From Moesziomyces globuligerus (lineage: Eukaryota; Basidiomycota; Ustilaginomycetes; Ustilaginales; Ustilaginaceae): a stretch of 64,000 bases of DNA. Positions 8,227 to 21,626 of this stretch are shown piece by piece (position 1 is the first letter of the stretch; every line of letters begins with the position of its first letter). The notes under the pieces were generated by a model. It did not search any database. It had not been told where the DNA came from and saw nothing but the letters and a program-made list of their open reading frames with translations. A program made the position numbers and the translations under genes. The DNA lies in the NCBI GenBank assembly GCA_030849465.1, contig JARVLF010000013.1, positions 806,001-870,000 of the forward strand, given 5' to 3'.

Positions 8227-9443
8227 GTCGATCAATCGCGGGTGCGGTCGAGGTAAGATCGAGATAGCTATCTACGGAGAGACGCTTGGAGAGGGAGGGA
8301 TCATGATCTTAGGCGCGAGTGCGATCGGGACGACGGTGTATATAGAGTTGAGGACGAGCCGAGGCCAGATGCAGGTTGAAGCAGTTGACAGCGATTGGAT
8401 GCGTGCTGTATGCATGTATGGCCGTGCGGGGCGAGCGTGGTTTCATGTGGGTGAAGGTGCGGTGGACAGGCGTGGCCGTGGTGGTGTTTGCGTGGTTGAC
8501 GTGCCATGTGTTGTTCCCGTTCGTTGCATGCTCGTGCTCGTGCTCGTGCTCGTGGCTGTCCACCTTGTGTCCTTGCGGGTCGGCGTGGCCGTGACGTTGT
8601 CTACGAGTCTCACTGCTCGGCCCGACACCGGCGTTGGACTGAGTGAGATTGCGAGCGCGTACAGTAGCAGCGTTCGTGTGGGCTCGGCAGCCGTACAGTC
8701 GTGCTATGTGTATTCGCGAGGGAGGCGAGGCGGAGGCCGAGTCGGCACTGAGCACACGATGGGCGGTTGCGGCCGCATGGTTCCAACCGAGCCGAGCCAG
8801 GCGGGCGTCGGCGGCGAGGTCTGACGAGCAGGGGCAGTGGAGAGTTTTGATGCCGGCGGTTGGCGGGTTAGCGAGCTGCATGTGGTCTGGGACCGCGTGG
8901 TCGAATCACCGCACCCCTCTGCCGGCTTCGCGGCCGCTGAGCGATAAGGAGCTGCACGCGGTTCAGCCGCGCGATCTTTGTGTCCGTCAGCAACTGGCAG
9001 TGCATCCAACGCGTCGGCTCGACATGTCCGATCGGGGCTCGAAATCCCAGCTCCTGATGTGGCCGTGAAACAAAACAGGGCTTGTCCCACCGGTCAGTTG
9101 GGACATCGGCTGGCGTATGCACGTCGTGCCGCCGCCGGCAGTCGGAGCCTCAACCTCGCGCTACGTCGCGCGAGATTTGCGACCCCTATTTTCGGGCGAT
9201 TTTCGCATTCACACCCACTGTTGCACGGAACGGCAAGAGATTCCCATCCAAAGTCGGAGCCCCTATCAACTCGAGGCCATCAGCGATCGACGTGTCGCAA
9301 ATCACCGATCCAGGAATGGTGGACGATCTTACATTCGAAGATGAATTGCACATCGGACCCTGAAGAAATGTGGAGCTGCAAGCCAACTTTTGCACGACCC
9401 GTCCTTCCTCGCTCCTTCCCACCATCCGTCTCTGTCCAGCACA
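8227..9443. other. Divergent promoter region, Stealth gene / SEN15
   Basis: 1.2 kb between divergent start codons. It contains a hexamer microsatellite (8531-8554) and otherwise only unrecognised short frames. No RNA gene was seen. Confidence 0.5.
8531..8554 (+). repeat. CTCGTG hexamer repeat, four copies
   Basis: Four perfect tandem copies of CTCGTG in the divergent intergenic region. Confidence 0.9.
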
Positions 9444-10399
9444 ATGGCATCCACATCATCCATCTCGACTCAGGCAAACGGCGGCGAAGCGAGCGCGCTT
9501 CCTGAGCCAACTGCGCACCAGCTGTCCAAACGCCAACAATGTAAGCCTTTCTCCAATCTCGCTTCGTGACGTGCGTGTGCTGATCTCACTCCTGCCGGCT
9601 TCGTGCACACAGATGATACACTGGTAGGCGCCGAGATTGGCGCGGAAGCAGCTGTGTCGCTTGGATCGCCACAGTCGCATCCCTCGTATCCGGCAGTAGC
9701 CTCGCTGTGTAGACGCTACCCGACACAGGCGTCGTCGATCTTCCAGACCTACCTCGACCTCAAGAACGGCGCCGCTGCATGGGATGTCGTCGAACCGCTA
9801 GCGCTCTGTCACCCAGAACAGGAGGCTTCCATCTCGGCAACAGAAACAGCAGGCGGAGAGCTGAGCGCGTTGTCGCAGGAAGAGGCTGAGCAGTTGGTGC
9901 AACAGACACTCGCAGGCTGGAAGAACGGAGCTACGCGCCTCGGCCTCGTCAACTCCTCGCCGCAGACCAACGACAAAGACCCAGTACTCACCCAAGGCCT
10001 CGCGGCCGTCAAGGGAAGGAGAAAGAACTCAGTACGTCCCCGGTTCCCCTCTCGCTTCCGACAAGAGATGACTGAAGCTGATCGCTGACCGGGACTCATC
10101 GTCGACAGAATACCTACGAGGTGGTCATCCCTCTGAGCATCTCCCAACACCTCACCACAACCCAGTCAGTAACCCCTTTTGACAAATCGCCCCCTACGCC
10201 AGAAACTTTTCCTCCCATCCTAACCCAGCTTGCTTTTCACATCCACAGACTCGCAGCCATCTTCACACTACTCTCGCATCACGCCGCCGACTCGTCCGAC
10301 CCCCTCGACACCTCCCACGTCCTCCTCGCCATCATCGCACCCGACTCCACCCTCGTCTACTACACCGTCTCCAAAGACATGGTCAAGCCCGTCAACTGA
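9444..10399 (+). CDS. SEN15: tRNA-splicing endonuclease subunit Sen15
   Basis: Four exons: 9444-9540, 9613-10031, 10109-10164, 10249-10399, all GT-AG and in phase, giving 240 residues. The N-terminal part carries HPSYPAVASLCRRYPTQASS and a FQTYLDLKNGAAAWDVV segment. The C-terminal half has the TSEN15 fold signature, from NTYEVVIPLS through VLLAIIAPDSTLVYYTVSKD to the C terminus. Sen15 is a non-catalytic structural subunit that pairs with Sen34 in the heterotetrameric endonuclease that removes introns from pre-tRNAs. A region of about 60 residues rich in Glu, Gln and Ser between the two conserved parts is longer than in yeast. The gene converges on the deacetylase gene, with 205 bases between stops. 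Confidence 0.85.
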
Positions 10400-10604
10400 T
10401 CCCATCGCTTGCAATGCAACTCCTCCATCTCATACCCTCGCCTCGCACATCCACTGTGTGGCCGACAAGAACAAAAGCAAGGTTGCATTAAAAAAGAAAG
10501 AAGAGAGCACCATTGTCCATCGGCCCCTGTCACGGTGAATGCGCGTGCAGACAGGAGTGGCCAACTAATGTACGAGCAGCGAGACGAAGCGAAGGCGGGC
10601 AGTT

Positions 10605-12230
10605 TCAGACCAGCACAGCCACAGCGCCACCCACCAGCGCCACCGCCGCCGACACACCCCACGCCAGCAGCGTCGAAGCGGGCACGGCGCGCACGGCGCC
10701 GCTGAAGTTGCGGTAAGGGTCGGCACTGGCGCTGGCGCTCGCACCAGCCGCCGAGCCCGTGTCCTGGCTACCCGTCGAGGTGAGGTTCTCGCCGTTGGGG
10801 CCGATCGGCCTGGTCGAGTCGGTAAAGGCACACTGCGAGCCCGTGCACAGGCACTTGGCCGCGACGGGATCCCAGAAGGGCGTGTCGCAGTTGTTGGGGA
10901 TGCGCGTGCGCAGCGAGCGGTCGTTGTTCCTCTGCGGCGGGTTGGGCTGCTGCGGCGACGGCGTCGTCTGCGGGCAGCCGTAGCACGTGTAGAAGGGCGA
11001 GTTGTTCAGCGGGTCGCCCTGCGTGTTCGAGATGCAGTGCTCCAGCAGATCGTTGTTCTTGGAAAAGCCGTTGCAGATGTGCTGGTTGACGTTGGGCGTC
11101 TGGCACTTGAACTCGTCCAGCGTGTTGAGCTGGCTGGCGGGGACCGGGTTGCGCATCCAGGCGATGAGCTGCTTGTTGCTGATGATCCACACGTTCTGCA
11201 TCTCGGCCGACGTCGTCGCCCAGTCGAGGAACTCGTTGAGCATGTTGATCTGGTCGACGGGGTCCTGGAGGCCCGGGTAGCCCTTGGCCAGGTGGATGGG
11301 GTGCGTGTAGACGCCAAAGGGCTGGCGCTTTCCGTTGTAGTGGTCCGTAAAGGTGCTCTTCATCCACGAGAGCACGTCCGAGGCGTTGGCTGCGTCGAGC
11401 CAGGGGTCCATGAGATGCGCGCCTGCGGCTCCACGCTCGTCGAAGATGGCGTACATGGGGATCTCCCAGAAGCCCGGCAGCCTGGGTTGGCCGCCACAGA
11501 TGTTGGCCACCGAGTTGCAGTCGTTGGCCATGCCGTTGTCGAGCGTGTAGGGCCAGAAGGCGTCGGTGTTGGGGTCAGTGACGGGGACCGAGGAGGTGGA
11601 GCTCGAGTCGTAGGTGAAGCCGGTGCTGGCGAGGTGCTCGAGGTTGGCGCGGCTGTAGTTGAGGAAGGGCGCGCGGTAGCCGATGATCGACCTGTAGGGG
11701 ATGCCGGCGAGCGCGTTGAGCGTGATGAGGTTGCCGTCGATCTCTGCATTGGTGGCGGGCTGCTCCTGATGGGTCATGGTGTGGTCGCCAATGTCGTTTC
11801 CGTTGACGTAGAGCTCGGTGACCTGGGCGTAGTTGGTGTAGTTGAGCGAGACATAGTAGGACATGAGCGGGGTGCATCCGTTGGGGTTCTTGCGCTGGGC
11901 GAGGAATTGGTTGATCGAGTTGATTGTGTAGTCCTGCACGGCATCGTCCGCGGTGAAGACGATGAACTGAGGCACATCCTTGGGGTCGAGGCCGCCGGGC
12001 GGGTTGGTGTCGGCGCAGTGGCAGTTGGGAAGCTGGCATGTGGCGGGGTTGCAGCTGTAACGCGCCGCCGAAGCACCACCGCTGTTGGTGACGCTCTGAC
12101 CCTCGCCGCCGGACTGGAGCTGCCTCTTTTGGAGAGGGCGGCAGCCGGAGTTGTGCAGGTCAGAGCCGTGTGCCAGGGCCAAGCCGGCCGAGGCGAGGGA
12201 GAAAAGCGCCGAGACCACCGAAGTCTTCAT
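10605..12230 (-). CDS. GPI-anchored polysaccharide (chitin) deacetylase-like protein
   Basis: 541 residues, intronless, ATG at 12230. A signal peptide (about 1-20, ending LALA) is followed by a short Cys-rich segment CNPATCQLPNCHC (60-72) and a NodB/carbohydrate esterase 4 domain. Motif 1 is TADDAV with the Asp pair at 95-96; motif 2 is DHTMTH with zinc-ligand His150 and His154; RAPFLNYS is motif 3. The Cys segment followed by PGGL and VPQFIVFTADDAV resembles the animal-type chitin deacetylases more than the classical fungal TFDDGP enzymes. The C terminus has a Ser/Ala-rich stretch and a hydrophobic tail (LLAWGVSAAVALVGGAVAVL), typical of GPI attachment. Likely role: deacetylation of cell-wall chitin to chitosan. 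Activity of the TADDA variant is unproven. Confidence 0.85.
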   Translation of the reverse strand: MKTSVVSALFSLASAGLALAHGSDLHNSGCRPLQKRQLQSGGEGQSVTNSGGASAARYSCNPATCQLPNCHCADTNPPGGLDPKDVPQFIVFTADDAVQDYTINSINQFLAQRKNPNGCTPLMSYYVSLNYTNYAQVTELYVNGNDIGDHTMTHQEQPATNAEIDGNLITLNALAGIPYRSIIGYRAPFLNYSRANLEHLASTGFTYDSSSTSSVPVTDPNTDAFWPYTLDNGMANDCNSVANICGGQPRLPGFWEIPMYAIFDERGAAGAHLMDPWLDAANASDVLSWMKSTFTDHYNGKRQPFGVYTHPIHLAKGYPGLQDPVDQINMLNEFLDWATTSAEMQNVWIISNKQLIAWMRNPVPASQLNTLDEFKCQTPNVNQHICNGFSKNNDLLEHCISNTQGDPLNNSPFYTCYGCPQTTPSPQQPNPPQRNNDRSLRTRIPNNCDTPFWDPVAAKCLCTGSQCAFTDSTRPIGPNGENLTSTGSQDTGSAAGASASASADPYRNFSGAVRAVPASTLLAWGVSAAVALVGGAVAVLV

Positions 12231-13592
12231 CGCGCACAGCGTTCGAGTGCAGTCGAGAAATGCGCAGAAATGGGATTGAGGGCTGAGGGAGGGAAGGGGA
12301 GGGGAGAGGTGGAGAGGTGAGATGGAGGAGGGTGTTTTCGTGGTGAGGAGGGAGGAGTGAGGAGGCGGGGATTAGCAAGATGAAGCAGAGGTGGGGCCCA
12401 TCGGATGGGGCGCATGAGCGAGGCTTGCTAGACTGCAGGCGTCTGCCAGCGTTCGGTTGTCGTGTGTGTGTGTGTCGCCCCCTGGCTAGCCGCCCAGCGG
12501 AAGGGCGATCCTGTGACCTTTGGGGGGTTGTGATCTCTGAGGGTGTTTGTTTCATCTGCGTTCTGTGATTTCCGAGGACTGAACTCGCCTCGCTCGCATG
12601 CCTCGCTCGCATGCCTCGCACCTCCGTTGCCGCCAGATCTTAGCTGCACTCCGTATGCATGCGCGCCTCAGCCCACGTCAGCCGTGCCGCGACTCCGACG
12701 AATAACATTTGTGGGCAAGCCACACGCTTCGCAGTTCAACTGCCTGAATTCGTGGCTCACACTCACTGGCTCGCTTAGCGCAGACGCATCACTCAACTAA
12801 CAGAGATCTAACAAAAATGTAAATATATGCTGCCGATCCAGAGGGGCGACCAAGGTTAGACACAGAGGAGGAGGAAGAACTGCACTTGCAAGGGCCGCAG
12901 CCAGCAATACTTACTGAAGGTCGATTGATGGCGGAGAATAGGCTGAGGTCCAGCTTTTGTCTTGATCGGCAGCGCAGTGCCTGCGAACCAGGCTTTTTGG
13001 ACCGTGCGAAACCTGGCTTGAGGTGGCTTGAGATGGTGTATGCACTGAGACTAGGTGTCGGACGAGCTTGCAATTGCGAAGTAATTTGATGCTTGACACG
13101 CCGTTGAACTGCATAGCGAGCGCCTGCTCTTCGTCCGCCCAAACCCGGCTACCTGTGGCCAGTGGAGCCTTCGGTCGCAGTCCAAGCCGTACTCACCGCG
13201 ATGCACATGTGCCTCGCAGGCGAGATCGACGATGCGGCGACGATCCTAGAAGGCTTTTCGCCCAAACTAGTTTGGATCTTCGACCTGCTTCTAGGACAGC
13301 CCCTCGTAAACCCCTCCCAAACGAGCTAGAGCGCCCCTCGAGACAGAGACTCGCTCCTATCGCCCTCGTCCTTCCAACCTTCCGCCCGGTTTCAACCCTC
13401 CCCCCGGCCCCCAGACGAGCAGCGACTCAAACTGACCATAGCGCCCCAAGTCGGGATCAACTCGCTCTTCGTCGTCCCCCGTATAGCATCTTCTTATCCT
13501 GCACAAACTTTAGAAACAGAAAAAAGAAACGCAGTCTGGCACAGTAAAAGCAAAGAGTGCGATGCGATTGCGACAAGAGGTGAGCGAGAGGA
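12231..13592. other. Intergenic region upstream of deacetylase gene
   Basis: Contains the deacetylase promoter (a purine-rich stretch about 12280-12360 precedes the ATG), a short tandem repeat (12587-12620) and a GT run near 12463. Short frames here lack recognisable domains. Confidence 0.5.
12587..12620 (+). repeat. 13-bp tandem repeat, 2.6 copies
   Basis: GCCTCGCTCGCAT occurs twice in tandem (12587-12612), followed by a partial third copy GCCTCGCA. Confidence 0.85.
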
Positions 13593-15924
<2,332 letters not shown>

Positions 15925-16354
15925 ATGCTGCCGACAGCAATCGCACGATCACGCTCTGCGTGGAAGGGTAAGTACGCTGCGCGCACGCAGTCCGACTCAT
16001 GGCACTAACCACGTTTGGCTGGCACCCACAGGCCCTTTCTTCGTCGCCTTCCCCAACCTCGCCGATGCGCTTAAGAACAACACCGCCATCCGAACCAACG
16101 CCAGGAGCTGCACCATCCTCCCCAACTTCGTAGGGTAAGTCGCATACCTCTTCAGCTCAGCTCTTGGAGACTGCCATACTCATCTCCTTCGGGCCATCAT
16201 TCCGCCTCTTCGCTTCGTCAGACTCAAGTTTATGGTCCACAACGGCAAGCACCACATCCCCGTCACCATTACCGAAGAGATGGTCGGCCACAAGCTCGGC
16301 GAAATGGCGGTCACGCGCAAAGCCTTCAGCTACAGATTGACCAAGAACAAATGA
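15925..16354 (+). CDS. RSM19: Mitochondrial small ribosomal subunit protein uS19m
   Basis: Three exons: 15925-15967, 16032-16134, 16222-16354, joined in phase to give 92 residues. Too fragmented to appear as one open frame. The joined protein reads [18 protein letters not shown] at the start, the usual S19 opening (RS.WKGPF), then [18 protein letters not shown]. It ends with [27 protein letters not shown] and a Lys-rich tail; these are the conserved S19 blocks that contact 16S-type rRNA in the head of the small subunit. The short N terminus and overall length fit the nuclear-encoded mitochondrial form. It converges on the OPT transporter gene, with 233 bases between stops. Confidence 0.92.
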
Positions 16355-16587
16355 TCGCGCTCATTTGCCCAGAGATCCATCGATATCGACCTTGATCCCC
16401 ATCACCACCTGTACTTGTACCTCGATTTTACTCACCGAAAGCCCAACATCGCCCATCGCGCACGTGCATACAACACGCGGACTCTCTCAGCAGGACAGAC
16501 GATGCAGACCAGACTCAATCAGTACAACGCTAGTATGGCAGGAGGGAGTCTCGGAGCAGGACTGACGGGAGTTACAATCAATGGTCT

Positions 16588-19500
16588 CTATCGCATGGCC
16601 CCAGGCGGCGGCGCAAAGCCCGCCTCGGGTGCGGCAAGGAGCGGTGTGCCTTGCACATCGGCAGTAGCTACGTACACCTGGTTGCCCCACCAGCTGAGCT
16701 CGAGCGCGCCGTTCTTGGGCATCTCGAGCACGAAGTAGATGACGATCGACTGCTCGTCCGAAAAGCACGCAGGTGTCAGTCCTATCCGGCTTCGTCTCTT
16801 CGACGGCGATGAAGCTGCAACTTACCGACATGACCGTGCCAAAGTCGAGCGCACCGGCAAGCACAAAGGCATAGCGCGCGTACCACTCGAACCGTTGCTT
16901 AACCCGATAGGCGATGTAGCCGACGCAGATGGCAGAGGTAAAGTTGATGCCCGACGCGGGAGGGGCGAGGCTCATGCCGACGAAAACGATGGGCGCCGAC
17001 ACGAACCGCATCATGCGCCACCTGAGCCTACGCGACAGATACCACGTGATGAACGGCAGTACCGCACCAACCAATAGGCCGTAGAAGAGCCAGTGGTACG
17101 CCGACGCTGTGCCGAAGCTGCGTTCGACGCCGATGGCGCCCCAGATAATGGACGCGGTGAAGAAGATGTTGACCGTCGGGCAAGTGAAGCGCTGCGCCTG
17201 GTCCGGGTCGCAAAGATCCTTGATGCGGTCCCGCAGGAAGTCCTTGGCCAGGATCTGTACAGCGCTGCTCACGATGATCGAAAGCAGCTGGATCCCAAAC
17301 GTAGTCCGGGTGGGGATCTTCATGTAGTGGGCGAGCTTCTGGTCCTGTGCAAAGAGCAAGCCGAACGTCGTCGTCTGCTGACTCACCGTCTTGAACAGCA
17401 TCACTGGCAGTGCTTTTCCTGGCAGCAGCCACGAGGCTAGCAGCTCCGAAACCAGATTCACGCCGGCGGGCAGGCCGCCGCTCATGGCAAAGATAAAGCC
17501 GAACGGTATCAGATAGGCGACCGGAACGAGGATCGCCAGCATCAATGCCCAGATGGGCAGTCCCGTGCTGTAAGCTGCCGTGAGCAAGATCGCCATGGCC
17601 AGTCCGATGATCAGCAGGACAATGTACCAGAGGTTGGGAACGCTCGGGTATTTGCGCATCAGCCGCGCATGGATGTCGTCCGGCACCGTCGTACGCGAGC
17701 GCAGGCGTCCCCATACGAAGCGGCCGTGGTAGAGCGCAGTATGGACGACAGCCGCCGTGATAAGCGCGAACCCGCCAAAGTACGCGACCACCAGTCCGGC
17801 CGAGATGTAGAGCTGCGAGTAGGACTCGTACGCATCCACCCGCAGCGTCTTGTGGTCCGGTGAGACCCTCGACACGTTGTAGTGCTGGCCGAACCGGTCA
17901 AAGCTGCTGCTGGAGAGGATGGGCATATAGGCCGTGTGCAGCGTGTTGGTGAAGTAGAGGATCGGCGCAGCGATCCAAATGCCAATCACAAAGCCGCCGA
18001 ACAGATTCGCCTGCGCCCACCAAGGCGTGATCAGCGGCGAGCTGAGGTAGACGATCTGCGTCCAATCGAACGTCAGAAAGCTTGCTCCAAGGCCGCCCGC
18101 TGCTCCGAACACCACGTTCACCGGCACGTTGTTGGGCCATATCCAGCAGACCCAGTTGAAGATGGACAGTGCCGTGAAGAGGTAGCCAGGGATGAAGTAG
18201 AACACGAAGGCCAGCAGCGATGCCAGCTGAAAGAAGCGCAGACGCGAGATCGTCCGTATCCCCCGGGTCACCGGGACCTCCTCGCCCGCGTGGAGCGTGT
18301 TGAGCACGGTCGAGACGGCAAGGTTCTGCGGCCAGATCAGGGAAGCTGGCTCCACCAGCACCTCGCGGACAAGCCCGGCCAACGCCAAACCGATGAGCTG
18401 CGGCGCGCACACGGACAGAAAGCCGTAAAGAAACGAACGTGGATCGTTCCAGAATCTTTCCAGGTCCTGGGCCAGAAGGATCGACAGCGAATAGGAAGGG
18501 TTGAGCCCCGTAGTTGCGGCGATGAGCACGACCGTGTGTTCCTTGATGTTCCATGGGCCTGGATTGAACGACCACGTATATGCCTTTCTGTCGCGGGCTG
18601 CTCTGCTCCTGGCCCATTTCGGCAAGCTGATCCGGAATGAGCGGATGGGTAGCACGTTGGCGAGCATGATGCCCATGGGGTGGACCAGGATCTGGATGAC
18701 GATCGCCAGGATCTGGATGGGTGGATTCCTCTGCGAGAGGAACGTGTTGACCGCCGATGCAAAGGCGGACAGGGTGACGCCCAGCAGGATCGAGCGAAAC
18801 GTGATGGAGGGCATCGTCGGATCGTCCACATTCGACACGGACGCACGCACTTCGGGATAGGGCGAGTCGTCCTCTTCTTCCAGCTCCAGCTCAATCGCAC
18901 GCGAGAAAGATGGCCGAGGCGCGTGGCGTAGGAGATCGGCACTGTCCGAGGTGGCCATCTGATGGTCATGGAGGTTGTTCCAATTCGTCGAGTTGTTCCA
19001 AGAGGGTGAGTAGGGAGGTTCTCCTTCCTTGGAATCCATCTCGTACCGACGTGCCAAGGTGCTTGCGTCCGATTTTATGGATGGATGCCACTTGATCGAC
19101 GTGGACCGCTGAAGCGGCTGGCAGGAGCCATCTTGACCACCTGCGTCTTGCAAAGAAGCTTGATTCTCAGGCATGCACGGCAAAGGGGGCGGTGGCGGCT
19201 CGGAATTTGCGAGCTGAACCAGGTTTCCGCGTGCATCATAGACGCTGCCACTTTGCTGATCCAAGTAGTATACGCTCTCCCTCCCTGCTGCGGTAGCCGC
19301 AAAGGATGCAGGCCTCTCTGTAGCGGTCACTGCTGCAGGAGGAAGCGCCGGCAGATTTGAGGGCACAACTGTGACAGCCGGAATACCGAGGCCAGCTAGT
19401 CGACGTCAAAGTTTGAAGATCACGAGTCAGCATAAGCTCTCAGGATGCGATACCGGAGATCTCTACTCACGAGGCGCGAAAGCGAAGACGTCATCGTCGT

Positions 19501-19708
19501 CGTCTTCATCGGGCGGCTGCTGCTCGGAATGCTCGGAATCTCTCATTGAGTCACTGCTGCCTCGAGACGACTCGGTGTCGTGCAGATATTTGTCCTGATC
19601 TGACTGCCGAGCATCTCGTCGACCGCTCGAAGTGATGGGCCGCGGAGGTCCGGGCTGCGAGCCGGCAGAAGTTGTTGGTCGAAGCTGTGCGGTTTTAGGC
19701 CTTGACAT
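16588..19708 (-). CDS. OPT-family oligopeptide transporter
   Basis: Exons (minus): 19708-19471, 19395-16826, 16749-16588; 989 residues. The first ATG in exon 1 is at 19708; frames upstream of it open only with GTG. The N-terminal 190 or so residues are cytosolic, Pro/Ser-rich, with an acidic DEDDDDD run. Then come about 14-16 hydrophobic segments with the OPT hallmarks FNPGPWNIKEH (about residue 354) and MKIPTRTTF (about 771, the KIPPR-type motif). The C-terminal exon supplies the last helix, with LELSWWGNQVYVA. The family imports tetra- to hexapeptides or related compounds by proton symport at the plasma membrane; related OPTs are induced during plant colonisation in smuts. The last intron ends in a tandem GAG-CAG acceptor; I chose CAG (exon from 16749). 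Confidence 0.93.
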
Positions 19709-20682
19709 GACGCTTGTCGACACGCTTAGCTGAGGGCCTCTTTGCTAGCAGTGAGGTGGTGAAAGGAAGGTGTGGGCATGCTTTTGTTCTCCGGCGAGCA
19801 TGACGGTCGATGAACAACGACTTGTCGGCGGAAACGGAGCCGAACGTACACCAACCACCATCTACTAATGAAACACGGGTGGGTGCAGCACCGACTGCCG
19901 CAGAGGATCGTTATGACATGGGACGCCAAGGTAGAATGATGATCGAGTATCGGGCCAAGCCTCCCCCCATTTCGCATGGACTCCTTGGACGGGCAAGAAA
20001 GGGTAACAGTCCCATCGAACAATCTGGTAGCGGCGCGATCAGCATGTCACGAAAGAGGAGTCTGCTTGATATCGCAGCGAGGCACCTTTGCAGGAGCATC
20101 AGGTTTTCCGGGGCGAGCTCATGTGGGCAACAAACCACCGCCTCATCTTTTGGGGCGTTGCGAACGACGCCACAACGAAACTTCGTCTGCAACCCACACA
20201 GAACGGTACGTCTCCACCGAGGCACGACAGCCCATGCGAATAGATGGGCTGCAGTCCGTTGCACGGGCAGGAACGCAAAGACAGTGTAGCGACACGTCGC
20301 CATGCTCGTGTGAGCGTGGGGCGGAGGAGGTCGCGTGCCCGTGCCTCCTCCAGCATGGCCAAAGGAAGGTCAGTGCCAAATTTCGGTCGAGAATTATTTG
20401 TGAGTCAAGTCGGCATAACAAGTCCGTGCGTTCGAGACCGTTCGGCGCCGGCCGAGCACAGCCGCGTCGATACTCCACCTTGATCATCATCGCCCATCTC
20501 CATCCACCTCCATCAGTGCAAACCGACACTCTCCCATCTTTGTCTTCGCACAACACTGCAGCGATCACAACCAGGCCACAGAAGCTGCATACCGCGCTAG
20601 CATCGACATCACGACAATCCCACACGTATCGCATCGACAGCCAACATAGTGAAGCCGTAACGCCGAGCAACAAGCCAGAGCC
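19709..20682. other. Divergent promoter region, OPT transporter / ARPC5
   Basis: About 1 kb between start codons; no gene or RNA feature recognised. CT- and CA-rich sequence precedes the ARPC5 start. Confidence 0.5.
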
Positions 20683-21468
20683 ATGGACAACTTCCGCAAG
20701 ATCGACATCGACAAGTACGATGAGGACGTGATCCTGGACGAGGAGCTGGTAGAGCCGTACCCCAAGGCGCCAGAGCAGGCGCTAGCAGACGCCAAGGCCA
20801 AGTCGACAGAAGTTAGGACACTCATTGGGAGGTAAGTCTTTCCTCCTGCCCTCAACGGCTATTCTTGCCATGGAGGCCATGATGCAGTAGCTGACGCTCC
20901 CATCGATGCTTGATCCTCACGATGCTTGGGGAAATATAGGGGTGATGTTCCGGGTGCACTCGGCTTGGTCCTTTCCGACTACCCATACGGACCCAACGTC
21001 GAGGAGGCAAAGGTAAGTAGCACATCCACGCAGCGACCACCCGAGTGCAGGCGCAGCACCCTCATGCGACCGACGTACATTCGCTCACACAATCGTCGCG
21101 TGATACTCTGCTCTATCGGGGGATGGTAGCAAGTGACGTTGCAATCGCTCCTCGAGATCGTCAACAGCACCAAGTCGACCGACATCGCCGGCGCCGTCAA
21201 GGCCATCTCCATCGACCAGCGCGATGCGCTCATGAAGTTCCTCTACAAAGGACTCGAACTCGGTGGCGAGGGCGAAGGTATCAACTGCGCCGTCCTTCTC
21301 GGCTGGCACGAACGCGTAAGCTATTCGCAATTCCTTCCCAGACACACTTTCTGCCTTCTGGGAGCTCGAAGTGCTCACTCTTACTCTTTGCTGGCTTGCT
21401 TACAGTTGACCGAGGTCGCGGGCACAGGTTGCATCGTCCGCGTCATGTCCGATCGCCGAACTCTCTAG
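20683..21468 (+). CDS. ARC15: Actin-related protein 2/3 complex subunit 5 (ARPC5, p16-Arc)
   Basis: Four exons: 20683-20831, 20940-21012, 21130-21315, 21406-21468, giving 156 residues, close to the 150 or so of the family. The start MDNFRKIDIDKYDED matches the conserved N terminus (RK.D.D.YDED) that anchors the subunit on Arp2. The body carries GDVPGALGLVLSDYP, then LLEIVNSTKSTDIAGAVKAI and DALMKFLYKGLELG, ending with WHERLTEVAGTGCIVRVMSD, all characteristic. It is a structural subunit of the seven-protein Arp2/3 complex that nucleates branched actin at endocytic patches. The acceptor of exon 3 is read as TAG at 21129, keeping phase 0. It converges on the transcription-factor gene with 158 bases between stops. 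Confidence 0.94.
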
Positions 21469-21626
21469 ATTTTGGGTCGAAAGCCTCGCTCCCACACGCG
21501 CGCGAATGGTGACGCAATTCAAAACATGGACACCACACACGAACGTGCACAGCCCGACTCACAGTTCACGAGGTTTGCAGGGAGTGTCATTCCAGCACGC
21601 AACGGCCCGCAGAACATGGTGCCGGA

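Noticed and set aside
11037..12320. 427-codon plus-strand open frame
   Set aside because: Antisense shadow of the deacetylase gene; Gly/Val/Glu-rich with no recognisable motif.
8529..12620. Tandem repeats considered as CRISPR-like or telomeric arrays
   Set aside because: They are short uninterrupted microsatellites without spacers or the TTAGGG unit; the host is eukaryotic.
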